A model generated the notes under the pieces. It was given only the letters and a program-made list of their open reading frames with translations, had not been told where the DNA came from and searched no databases. Positions 47,322 through 55,357 of a stretch of 64,000 nucleotides of DNA are shown here, in pieces; position 1 is the stretch's first letter; each line of letters begins with the position of its first letter. The position numbers and the translations under genes are program-made. The stretch lies in assembly GCA_022703445.1 (NCBI GenBank), contig JAKLDR010000006.1:1-64000 (forward strand), read 5' to 3'. Origin of the DNA: Planctomycetota bacterium (GTDB taxonomy: Bacteria; Planctomycetota; SZUA-567; JAKLDR01).

Positions 47322-49481
47322 TCAGCGGCTGCAGACCGCGCGGACCTCCTCCATGGTGGTGTGGCCGCCCAGGAACTTCTCGATGCCGTCCTGCCGGAGC
47401 GTGCGCATGCCCTGCTCGAGGGCCAGGTCGCGGATTTCGGCCGCCCCGGCCCGGTGGGAGATGAGCGCCCGGATCTCGTCGGAGACCACCAGCAACTCGT
47501 GGGCGGCCATCCGGCCGAGGTACGAGGTCCCGTTGCAGTCCGCGCAGCCGCCATCGTTCGGGGCGGCCACCTGGTGGCCGGGGGAGATGCCCAGGGCGTC
47601 GAAGAGATCCCGGCGGCCGTACTCGGCGCGGAGAGAGGCGAGCTCGGCCGGCTCCAGCTTCCGCGGGATGCGGCAGCGCGGACAGATGGTCCGGACCAGC
47701 CGTTGGGCCAGCACCCCGAGCAGCGCGTCGGCGAACGAATAGGGGTCGATGCCCATGTCCAGCAGGCGCACCACGGTCTCCGGGGCGCTGTTGGTGTGCA
47801 GAGTGGAGAACACCAGGTGGCCGGTGAGGCTGGCCTCCACGGCGATCCCGGCCGTCTCGCGGTCGCGCATCTCGCCGATCATGATCACGTCCGGGTCGGC
47901 GCGCAGGAAGGACCGCAGCGCAGTCGCGAAGGTCAGTCCGGCCTTGGGGTTCATCTGCACCTGGCGCAGCCCGGGCTGGACGATCTCCACCGGATCCTCG
48001 GCGGTGAGCGTGCGCAGATCCCCGCGGTTGAGGCGCGCCAGGGCGCTGTGCAGCGTGGTGGTCTTGCCCGAGCCGGTCGGGCCGACGCACAGGATGATGC
48101 CGTGGGGCTGCTCGATGAGGATGGCCAGTTCGGACCGGTTGCGCTCGGACAGGCCCAAGGCCTCGAAGGGCTTGGCGGAGGCCGCGGCCAGCAGGCGCAG
48201 CGAGGCGTCCTCGGCGCCGGAGGATGTCGGGTAGGTCTCGACGCGCACCTCGATATCCGGGCCGCCCCAGCGGGCCATGCGGATCTTGCCGGACTGAGGC
48301 CGCCGGCGCTCGGTGATGTCCAGCCCGGCCATGATCTTGATGCGCGAGATCAGCGCGCCGCGCTGGGAGCGGGGCAGGCCGGCCAGGCGCTGGAGCGCAC
48401 CGTCCACCCGGCAGCGGACCAGCACCTCGCCCTGGGCCGAGGGCTCGAAATGGATGTCCGAGGCCCCGCGGGAGTGGGCCTCCTCGATCAGTCGGTTGAG
48501 CAGCCGGGCGATCTCGCTGTCGTCGTCGATCTCGGCGAGGTCGGGGTCTTCGCCGAGCGTCGCCGCCGGTTCCGGACCGGGCGCCGGGGCTGACAGGCTC
48601 AGGCGCTTGAGGGCGCCCTCGATCTCCTCGGCCAGGCCCACGCGGTATTCCACCCGCCGGCCCTCGAAGAGCCTCTGGAGCTCGTCGCGCCGCACCACGT
48701 CCTTGGGGTCGGCCATGGCCACGACGACACGGTGGCCGTTGAGACCTACGGGGATGGCCAGCGCGGCGTTCAGACGATCCTGCCGGGCGATGGCCGCATC
48801 GCGCAGTTCCCCGGGCGGGACGAAGGTCGGGCCGAGGCGGTACGGCTGGCAGCCGTGGAAGTCGGCCAGACTGGCCAGGATCTCGTCCCGGCCGGCGCTG
48901 CAGGCCGACTGCAGGACCGTCTCGACGCGGATCCCTTTGTCGGCGGCCGAGCGCATGGCCTCCTCGAGCTGCTCGTCGGTGACGACGCCGCGGTCGACCA
49001 GGCCGCTGTAGCGGCTGCGCTCCCGGATCAGTTCAGCTATGCGGCGGGCGTGGTTGTCCGTCGAGACGCGCAGCTCCTCGAGGATCTCCGTGGCCTGTTC
49101 CGAGGCGGTGCTGAACTGGTCGAAGAACCGGGCCTCGTTCATGGCCGTCTCCAGCTCCTGGGCCATGGCCAGGGCCCGGACCGGCGAGACCCCGTTCTGG
49201 GCTATGTCCTCCATGCGCAGCCTGGAAGCCTGGGCCGCCCGGCGGACCGCCGCCGCCTTGGTGTCGCAGTCCTCGACTCCCAGCGGCTCCTCCGCGGCGA
49301 TGCGGCTCAGCCTGGCGAGCATCCGGCAGTGCCCGCGCTCCTCGACGGCCAGCTGCCGCCAGAAGGCCGCGCGCCCAGGGATCTTCTCGGCGAAGCTCTC
49401 GTAGAGGTCGCGCACGGCGCCCTCGTAGGCCTCCATAAGGTTGAGCAGTTCCACGAGCTGGGGGTCGGTTCTGCCGGGCAT
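47322..49481 (-). CDS. GspE/PilB-family ATPase with an N-terminal ferritin-like domain
   Basis: A 719-residue protein. Residues about 5-150 form a helical bundle resembling rubrerythrin/ferritin-like proteins (EAYEGAVRDLYESFAEKIPG, FWRQLAVEERGHCRML), with Glu and His spaced as in such folds. About 165-330 is an MshEN/GspE-N region (LVDRGVVTDEQLEEAMRS). About 350-719 is the secretion ATPase with Walker A GPTGSGKTTTLHSAL near 465, an Asp box, Walker B DPDVIMIGEMRD and the zinc motif CPRCR...CADC. It powers type II secretion or type IV pilus assembly. The ATG at 49481 is chosen at the onset of the helical domain. It follows the PilZ-MshEN gene by 35 bp. Confidence 0.88.
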   Translation of the reverse strand: MPGRTDPQLVELLNLMEAYEGAVRDLYESFAEKIPGRAAFWRQLAVEERGHCRMLARLSRIAAEEPLGVEDCDTKAAAVRRAAQASRLRMEDIAQNGVSPVRALAMAQELETAMNEARFFDQFSTASEQATEILEELRVSTDNHARRIAELIRERSRYSGLVDRGVVTDEQLEEAMRSAADKGIRVETVLQSACSAGRDEILASLADFHGCQPYRLGPTFVPPGELRDAAIARQDRLNAALAIPVGLNGHRVVVAMADPKDVVRRDELQRLFEGRRVEYRVGLAEEIEGALKRLSLSAPAPGPEPAATLGEDPDLAEIDDDSEIARLLNRLIEEAHSRGASDIHFEPSAQGEVLVRCRVDGALQRLAGLPRSQRGALISRIKIMAGLDITERRRPQSGKIRMARWGGPDIEVRVETYPTSSGAEDASLRLLAAASAKPFEALGLSERNRSELAILIEQPHGIILCVGPTGSGKTTTLHSALARLNRGDLRTLTAEDPVEIVQPGLRQVQMNPKAGLTFATALRSFLRADPDVIMIGEMRDRETAGIAVEASLTGHLVFSTLHTNSAPETVVRLLDMGIDPYSFADALLGVLAQRLVRTICPRCRIPRKLEPAELASLRAEYGRRDLFDALGISPGHQVAAPNDGGCADCNGTSYLGRMAAHELLVVSDEIRALISHRAGAAEIRDLALEQGMRTLRQDGIEKFLGGHTTMEEVRAVCSR

Positions 49482-49516
49482 AGGTACAGCCCTCCTCCCG
49501 TCGGTGGCCCCCGGAA

Positions 49517-50911
49517 TCAGTGCGCCCGGCCGTGCGGGCGGAAGCGGTGCGTGCCGTGCACCATGCACACCCGGGCCCAGTTGGCCTCGCCGCCCTTCGG
49601 AAAGGACTCGATGCGGCAGTCGATCAGGTAGTCCTCCCCGGAACGGGGCGGCTCCACCTTGACCGGAGTGCAGGCCAGGTTCATGGGCACGCGCAGGCTG
49701 GGGCAATCCACGACGACCGCCAGGTGCAGCTTCTCTTGAGCGATGCGCTCCGGTGTGATTCCCCGGGGCAGAGGCCCGGCCAGCACCAGGCCGCCGGAGT
49801 AGATCTCGCGGGTCAGGCCGAAGCTGGCCTGGCGGTCGACCGCGGCGGTCCGCTCGCGGTCCATGAATCGGTACTCGACGCGGATCTGGGCCGGGAAGCG
49901 CAGGGAGGCGTCGGCGGTGGCCTTGCTGTCCTCGTTGAAGAGGCGCTTGCGCCAGGCGGCCAGGGCGGACTCCGGAGCGATGGCCACCCGCACCAGCCGG
50001 CCGAAGCCCTCGCGAAGCGCCTCCATCTCCTGCAGGCCGGGCGGCGAAGCCATGGCCACGACCAGGGCCTTGCCCTCCTCCCTGAGCGGGACGCAGCGGT
50101 GTTTCACGAAGACCGGGCGGGCCAGCCGCGCGGCGAGAGCGGTGTCCGGTACGGTCGATGCCGGGTCGGCGTAGGCCAGCCGGGCCTGTTCGGCCAGCGC
50201 CTTGGCAACGGCCTCTTCGGTAGTCAGCTTGCGCTCGAGCAGTTCCTGCCCGAGGGGGCGGCTGCCCGTGAACTCGTTGGAGAGGAACTGTCTGAAACGG
50301 TCGGGGTCGAGCGCTCCCTGCTTGAGCAGGATCTCCCCTAGGAAGAGCTTGCGGCGTCCCGCGTTCGGAGCGGCCGGGGCCGCTGCGTCCGTGGCCGGTG
50401 CGGGCGCGGCATCAGGCGTCGCGACGGGTGCGGGAGCGGCGACCGGCCTGACGGCAACCGGCTGATCGGGTTCGGAGGTCTTCTCGGGGACCACGTCTCC
50501 CGGCAGCGGCAGGCCGTCGGCCCGCCAGGTGCGCAGCCTGGTCATGGCCAGCGAGACCAGAGCCTTCTGGATGGCGGTGCTCACCAGCGAATCCAGCCCG
50601 GTGAATTCCACGCCGACGCCCACCCGGCCGCGCCGGTCTCGCTGGTCAACCCGGCGGACCAGGCTCCAGATCTCGAAACCGTCGGATGCCCCTTCGACCT
50701 TCAGATGGAAGCCCATCCCGTCGCCGACCTGGAGGGGGAATTCGGCGCCCTCGGGCCAGTCAAACAGGAGCTGTACCCCGTTCTCGCTGACATCGGCCAC
50801 CGTGGCCTGGGGCGGAAGGGTTCCGCATTTCTCGCACTTGAAAGCGCCGGCGCCGCTGTCCTTGGAAGTCAGCCTGACGCCCTTGCGGCGTTCGCTCTTC
50901 TTGAAGGCCAT
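49517..50911 (-). CDS. PilZ / MshEN / PilZ-like multidomain protein
   Basis: A 464-residue cytoplasmic protein. Residues about 5-120 form a PilZ-like beta-barrel with a CEKCG motif (KSERRKGVRL, TVADVSENGVQLLFDWPEG). A Pro/Ala linker covers about 135-185. About 190-330 is an MshEN domain (FLGEILLKQGALDPDRFRQF, LGQELLERKLTTEEAVAKAL), a c-di-GMP-binding module usually found at the N-terminus of GspE-type ATPases. A second PilZ-like region ends the protein (RVEYRFMDRERTAAVDRQ). The gene lies just upstream of the GspE-type ATPase, so I infer c-di-GMP control of that motor. I cannot confirm that all c-di-GMP ligands are present. Confidence 0.75.
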   Translation of the reverse strand: MAFKKSERRKGVRLTSKDSGAGAFKCEKCGTLPPQATVADVSENGVQLLFDWPEGAEFPLQVGDGMGFHLKVEGASDGFEIWSLVRRVDQRDRRGRVGVGVEFTGLDSLVSTAIQKALVSLAMTRLRTWRADGLPLPGDVVPEKTSEPDQPVAVRPVAAPAPVATPDAAPAPATDAAAPAAPNAGRRKLFLGEILLKQGALDPDRFRQFLSNEFTGSRPLGQELLERKLTTEEAVAKALAEQARLAYADPASTVPDTALAARLARPVFVKHRCVPLREEGKALVVAMASPPGLQEMEALREGFGRLVRVAIAPESALAAWRKRLFNEDSKATADASLRFPAQIRVEYRFMDRERTAAVDRQASFGLTREIYSGGLVLAGPLPRGITPERIAQEKLHLAVVVDCPSLRVPMNLACTPVKVEPPRSGEDYLIDCRIESFPKGGEANWARVCMVHGTHRFRPHGRAH

Positions 50912-51076
50912 GCCATTCCTCCAGGCGGAAGGTGCCCGTGCCCGGGCCGGTCCGGCGGCCCGCAGGCGTTCCTTGGGCCAATGTTACTTCGACAACCGGC
51001 GATATCCACAGGATATTCGCGGAGACGGCCACCGGTTAAGCCCTCCCCCGCCCCGCGCGGGCCGCGTGAAAAGCGC

Positions 51077-51102
51077 GGGGGCCCGACAACCGTCGGGCCC
51101 CC
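51077..51102 (-). terminator. intrinsic terminator after the squalene-cyclase-fold gene
   Basis: An 11-bp perfect stem (GGGGGCCCGAC / GTCGGGCCCCC) with loop AACC. On the minus strand four T residues follow 4 bp after the stem (GCGCTTTT). It lies 40 bp after the stop at 51142. Confidence 0.7.
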
Positions 51103-51141
51103 GGCTCCCGGATGCGTCCGGGGCGCGTGGCGGTCCGAGAA

Positions 51142-52728
51142 CTACTTGTTCCCGGCGTACATCGGCAGATAGCGGTAGTAGACCTCCAGAGTCAGGGCCC
51201 CCACCGCGGTCATGAAGACGCGGCCACCGAGTTTGCCGCTGTGGCCGTAGGAGTCCCAGGACCCGTCCTTGTCGGTGGCCGCGCCGCTCAGCGGCAGCGG
51301 TCCGCGGCACTGGTTGTTGACCAGGAGCGGCTTGATGGCCTCGTTCCACTTCGTCCACTTGTCGCCGCCCATCTGGAACATGCTCAGCGTCCCGTAGTAG
51401 ACGTAGTAGAAATCGTTGTGCTCGGTGGCGTCCTGCCACTTGGGCAGCATGGTCAGGAGCTGGTTGGAGCCGCCGACGAGCAGCGGATCGCTTGCCGGAG
51501 TGCCCATGAACTGGCGGGCGACCATGGCCACCGAGGTCATGGCCGGCGTGCCGGCGGACGGCCCGGAGTACCCGGCGCGGCCGCCCTTGTCGGTGACCGA
51601 GTCGATGAACTTGGACGCCCCCTGGAAGCCGGAGCCGTCGACGCTGAGCCCGGCAATCTTGGCGGACTTCAGCTGCATCACGTACCAGCCGGTCACGGAG
51701 GTGTCGGCCAGCAGGTCGTCGTCCTGGCCCTTGGGGAAGTAACGCCAGCCGGAGTAAGGCTGCTGCATGGTCGCCAGCGAGTACTGGACCGCCCGCTGGG
51801 CCGGCTCGCGGAGGCTCTCGTCCCGGCTCATGCCGTAGGCCTCGGCCAGCGCCAGGCCGGCGATGGCGTGCCCGTAGCTGCCGGCGGGGCGGCCCCACTC
51901 CTGGAAGAATATGGCCCCGTCCTTCTTCTGGTTGGCCAGGATCCACTTGATGGCGCGGTTCACGTTGTCGCTGAACTGCCCGGACTTGTGGGTGTAGCCC
52001 GCGCCGAGGAAGGCGAGCAGGGCCAGACCGGTGCAGCCCATGTGCGGCTGGTAGCCGGTGCTCTCGTACTTGACCGCGTCCCAGTGGCCGTCGGCCTCCT
52101 GGTGGCGGGCCAGCCAGCGGAGCGCGGCCTCCACGGCGCTCTCCGTGGCGGTGCTCCCGCCGAAGCGCCCCACCGCCTTCTTGCGCCCGCCCCCGTCGCG
52201 GTAGCCGAAGCAGCCGGCCATCCCGCCGCCGCCCACCCCGATCGACCCCACCGTCCCCGTGCCGCCCAGCGGGATGTCCGAGATGGCGTCCTCCTGCCCG
52301 CGGGCGGTGTTCTTGTCCATCTGGTTGTCGGTCTGGAAGGTCTCCGCCTCCTCGACCTTCTCGTGCACCACCACCGGGTTGTCGACCTGCGTCTCGGCCT
52401 GCACGTCCTTGGTGTTCTTGAAGACGTCCCGCTTCTTCTCGGGGTCGTACTCCGGCGGCTTCTGCTTGACCACGTCGGTGCTGATCACCACCTCGTCCTG
52501 CTTCACCGGCGCCGCCGCCGTGGCCAGCAGGGCGATCAGCAGGAAGAGCACCGCATGGGTCGCAGCCGAGATCACCCACCACGGCAGCGCCCCCACCCGC
52601 CGCCCCAGACGCGAGGTCCAGCCCGCCTCGCCATCGAGCAGCGGCTCTCCCTCCGCCGGCAACTGCTCGGCAGGCAGCTGCTGCTGGACCTCCTGGATCG
52701 CCGCGCGCAGGTCGGTGGAAGTCGCCAT
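51142..52728 (-). CDS. membrane-anchored squalene-cyclase/prenyltransferase-fold protein with TonB-like N-terminus
   Basis: A 528-residue protein with one span (about 50-70, VISAATHAVLFLLIALLATA). A periplasmic linker of TonB/energy-transducer character (about 75-150, rich in Val, Lys, Asp) precedes an alpha/alpha toroid (about 185-520). The toroid repeats motifs such as ALRWLARHQEADGHWDA and AIKWILANQKKDGAIFF, seen in the squalene cyclase and prenyltransferase superfamily. Proteins of this layout are common in planctomycetes and are not cyclases of sterols; no DXDD acid motif is seen. The role is unknown, and binding of a polymer or peptide is possible. It is followed by a good terminator. 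Confidence 0.75.
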   Translation of the reverse strand: MATSTDLRAAIQEVQQQLPAEQLPAEGEPLLDGEAGWTSRLGRRVGALPWWVISAATHAVLFLLIALLATAAAPVKQDEVVISTDVVKQKPPEYDPEKKRDVFKNTKDVQAETQVDNPVVVHEKVEEAETFQTDNQMDKNTARGQEDAISDIPLGGTGTVGSIGVGGGGMAGCFGYRDGGGRKKAVGRFGGSTATESAVEAALRWLARHQEADGHWDAVKYESTGYQPHMGCTGLALLAFLGAGYTHKSGQFSDNVNRAIKWILANQKKDGAIFFQEWGRPAGSYGHAIAGLALAEAYGMSRDESLREPAQRAVQYSLATMQQPYSGWRYFPKGQDDDLLADTSVTGWYVMQLKSAKIAGLSVDGSGFQGASKFIDSVTDKGGRAGYSGPSAGTPAMTSVAMVARQFMGTPASDPLLVGGSNQLLTMLPKWQDATEHNDFYYVYYGTLSMFQMGGDKWTKWNEAIKPLLVNNQCRGPLPLSGAATDKDGSWDSYGHSGKLGGRVFMTAVGALTLEVYYRYLPMYAGNK

Positions 52729-52761
52729 GGGCCGCCCCTCCTCAGTTGGTCAGGTTGGTGA

Positions 52762-54195
52762 CTACCGCGTCTCCCGCTTGGCCAGCTCCCCGAAGCGGTT
52801 GGCGATGGCCAGCGCGGGGTCGGTGGGCACGTCCACCGGCTTGACGTTCTTGGGGATCTTGACCGCGGGCACGGCCCGCAGCTCCCGGCCCTTGAACTGC
52901 GGCAGCCACTGGCGCTCGGCCTCGAGCATCTCAGCGGCCATCCGCCGGGCCTCGTCGAGCGTGCAGACCGCCGAGGTCAGCGGGTCGAGCGCCACCGCCG
53001 CCATGGCCAGCTCCGGATCGCCGGAGAGCGCCGCCTCGACCGCCAGCGTCTGGACGTTGATGTTGGTCTGGTTGAGGGCGGCAAGTTGGGCCGGCAGAGC
53101 CCCGACCCGCGCCGGATGCAGCCCCTGGCTGTCCACGAAGACCGGCACCTCCACGCAGGAGCCCTGCGGGAGGTTGGTGATGTAGCCGTCGTTGCGGACG
53201 TTGCCGTTGAGGCGGAAGGGCACGCCGGTCTCGACCGCCTCCAGGATGTACGAGCAGTACTCCACGCTGCGGCGCTCGATCTTGGGCGACTCGTACTTGA
53301 GATAGTCGACGCCCTTGTACTTCCCGTCGAGCATGGCGCAGTAGTTGTAGTAGGCGCCGGTCTCGCCGCCGAATCCGGGCTGGTCGCAGTACAGCTTCAT
53401 GGCCCGCTCGCTGGAGCGGAACCAGGGCAGGTACTCGGAGAGGTGCCCGGTGCTCTCGGTCATGAAGTAACCGAACTGGCGCATGGTCTCGCCGCGGACC
53501 TTCTCGTTGACGTAGTACTCGGGCTTCTCGAAGTTGGCGCGCAGCACCGGGTAGAGGTCCCGGTCGGTGCCCTTCTCCGTGAGCTTGAGGAACCAGGCCA
53601 TGTGGTTGATGCCGGCGCAAAGGTAGTCGACCCGCTCCTTGGGCACGCCCACGTAGCGGCTGATCAGGTCGAGCGTGGTCTGCACGCCGTGGCACAGGCC
53701 GACGTATGGGACCTCCGAGACGCGCCCGAGAGCCAGGCAGTTAGCGCCCATGGGGTTGGCGTAGTTGAGGAGGATGGCGCCGGGGCAGAGCTCGGCCATG
53801 TCGCGGCTGATGCCGGCCAGCTCCGGGATGGTCCGGAGAGCCCGAAATACGCCGCCCGGCCCCAAGCTGTCGCCGATGCACTGGTCCACGCCGTACTTCA
53901 TGGGGATCTCGTAGTCCAGCTTGAAGGCGTCCAGGCCCCCGACCTGGATCATCACGATCACGTACTTGGCGCCCTTCAGGGCCTCCCGCCGGTCGAGCGT
54001 CGACCAGACCCTGGCCTTGAGGCTGTTCTCCTTGACCATCCGCTTGACGAAGCCCTCCATGCGGTCGAGCTTCGGCTTGGTCCGGCTCATCAGGCAGATC
54101 TCGCTGTCCCTGAGCGCGGGGGTGGCCAGGATGTCGTTAACCAGGGTCTTGCAGAAGATAACGCTGCCGGCGCCGATCATCGCGATCTTGGGCAT
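52762..54195 (-). CDS. glycoside hydrolase family 4 enzyme (NAD/Mn-dependent)
   Basis: A 477-residue enzyme of GH4, which cleaves glycosides by an oxidation-elimination route using NAD and a divalent metal. Features are the N-terminal Rossmann motif (MPKIAMIGAGSVIFCKTLV), the family signature NYANPMGANCLALG near residue 170, CHGVQTTLDL with the metal-binding Cys/His and INHMAWFLKL near 225. The subgroup looks like alpha-galactosidase or alpha-glucuronidase types rather than phospho-beta-glucosidases. The ATG at 54195 has GAGGAGGAT upstream. It is transcribed divergently from an AraC regulator, with a promoter at 54257-54285 and a candidate operator beside it. Confidence 0.92.
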   Translation of the reverse strand: MPKIAMIGAGSVIFCKTLVNDILATPALRDSEICLMSRTKPKLDRMEGFVKRMVKENSLKARVWSTLDRREALKGAKYVIVMIQVGGLDAFKLDYEIPMKYGVDQCIGDSLGPGGVFRALRTIPELAGISRDMAELCPGAILLNYANPMGANCLALGRVSEVPYVGLCHGVQTTLDLISRYVGVPKERVDYLCAGINHMAWFLKLTEKGTDRDLYPVLRANFEKPEYYVNEKVRGETMRQFGYFMTESTGHLSEYLPWFRSSERAMKLYCDQPGFGGETGAYYNYCAMLDGKYKGVDYLKYESPKIERRSVEYCSYILEAVETGVPFRLNGNVRNDGYITNLPQGSCVEVPVFVDSQGLHPARVGALPAQLAALNQTNINVQTLAVEAALSGDPELAMAAVALDPLTSAVCTLDEARRMAAEMLEAERQWLPQFKGRELRAVPAVKIPKNVKPVDVPTDPALAIANRFGELAKRETR

Positions 54196-54256
54196 CTCCA
54201 CATCCTCCTCAGAGTCCCGGCTCGCGGGCCCGTCCCCGCGGAGCATTGTTTCGAGG

Positions 54257-54285
54257 TATCTACACCGGCGCTCGGGCGGCGACAA
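54257..54285 (-). promoter_or_regulatory. promoter for GH4 gene
   Basis: On the minus strand TTGTCG (54280-54285), a 17-bp spacer and TAGATA (54257-54262), about 62 bp before the start codon. Confidence 0.55.
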
Positions 54286-54292
54286 TGTCAGC

Positions 54293-54319
54293 GGTTGCAT
54301 CCTTGTGTGCCTGGTTGCA
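54293..54319. promoter_or_regulatory. candidate AraC-type operator (direct repeat)
   Basis: GGTTGCA occurs at 54293-54299 and again at 54313-54319, 20 bp apart, two helical turns on the same face. It sits directly upstream of the GH4 -35 box, where an AraC-family activator usually binds. The adjacent AraC gene is the likely binder. Confidence 0.45.
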
Positions 54320-54354
54320 CTCGGGGGCAAAGCCTCGTTTCAGGACGGATGTGC

Positions 54355-54382
54355 TTGCTTGCGCTCAAGCACCCTTTACACT
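54355..54382 (+). promoter_or_regulatory. promoter for the AraC regulator
   Basis: TTGCTT (54355-54360), a 16-bp spacer and TACACT (54377-54382). Transcription would begin almost at the ATG (54391), so the message may be leaderless. Confidence 0.45.
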
Positions 54383-54390
54383 GAGAGTTC

Positions 54391-55224
54391 ATGGGCAGGC
54401 GTTTGCCGGCGATCGAGATCCAGCATCTGGCCTACAAGGAAGCCGGGCGCGAGTACTTCACCCACCATCCTCACCGGCACAAAGGCTACCAGTGGTACTG
54501 TGTTGTCTACGGCAAGGTGACCACGACCGTCGACGGCCACGACTACCAGTTGGGTCCTCGGGACTCCGTGCTGATCGCCCCCGGAGCACTGCGCGCACCG
54601 CGCTGCGGCGGGCCTGCGCCGGGCTATCTCTATGTGGTCTTCCAGAACCGGACGCTCCGCCTGGGTGCGCTGACCGGCAGGGTCATGGCCATGCCCGAGG
54701 AACTCGCCGCCGACCTCCATGCACTGGTCGCCGAGATGCGAGAGAGCCCGGGGGCCAACGCTGGCGAACTAACCGAGGCCCTGGTGGTGAGGCTGCTGAT
54801 CGGCCTGTGTCGGAGCGCTGCCGCTCAGGGTAAGGCTTCCCGCGCCGAGGCCCCGGCGCTGAACATCGGCTATCATCAGGAACTGGTGGCCCGGGCCGAG
54901 GCCTACATGCGCAGCAATCTGCACCGGCGGCTGTCCCGCGGGGAGGTCGCCGCGGCGGTGCACGTCTCCGCCCCCCACCTGGCGCGGATCTTCCGGACGA
55001 CGGCCGGCAGGGGCATGGTGGAGACTCTCACCAGTCTGCGCATGGCCCAGGCCAAACACATGCTGCTCGAATCCAGCATGTCCATTGCGCAGATCGCTCG
55101 GGATGTCGGCTACGACTCCTTCAGCCATTTCTGCGCCGTGTTCAGAGGGGCGGTGGGCATTCGGCCGTCGGACTACCGGCGGGCCAGCGGCCATACCTGG
55201 GCAAAAGATCCTGTCGCGCATTGA
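54391..55224 (+). CDS. AraC-family transcriptional regulator
   Basis: A 277-residue regulator. The N-terminal cupin sensor (about 15-105, HHPHRHKGYQWYCVVYGKVT, LGPRDSVLIAPGAL) should bind a sugar, and the C-terminal two helix-turn-helix units (about 175-270) include MSIAQIARDVGYDSFSHFCA and FRGAVGIRPSDYRR. It is divergent from the GH4 gene and precedes the isomerase-dehydrogenase fusion on the same strand, so it probably controls both. No ribosome-binding site is seen before the ATG, consistent with a leaderless start. Confidence 0.92.
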   Translation: MGRRLPAIEIQHLAYKEAGREYFTHHPHRHKGYQWYCVVYGKVTTTVDGHDYQLGPRDSVLIAPGALRAPRCGGPAPGYLYVVFQNRTLRLGALTGRVMAMPEELAADLHALVAEMRESPGANAGELTEALVVRLLIGLCRSAAAQGKASRAEAPALNIGYHQELVARAEAYMRSNLHRRLSRGEVAAAVHVSAPHLARIFRTTAGRGMVETLTSLRMAQAKHMLLESSMSIAQIARDVGYDSFSHFCAVFRGAVGIRPSDYRRASGHTWAKDPVAH

Positions 55225-55357
55225 TCGAAAACCGCATCTGATCGCACGTTCCCCGATAGGCACGGCCGGTTAGGCCGGGGTATATCCGGTTGTGCGGAAG
55301 GGCCCGGGTCGCGCGTGGCGACGAGTGCCCGGTCCGCCCCGCCGGAAAGGAAGACCC

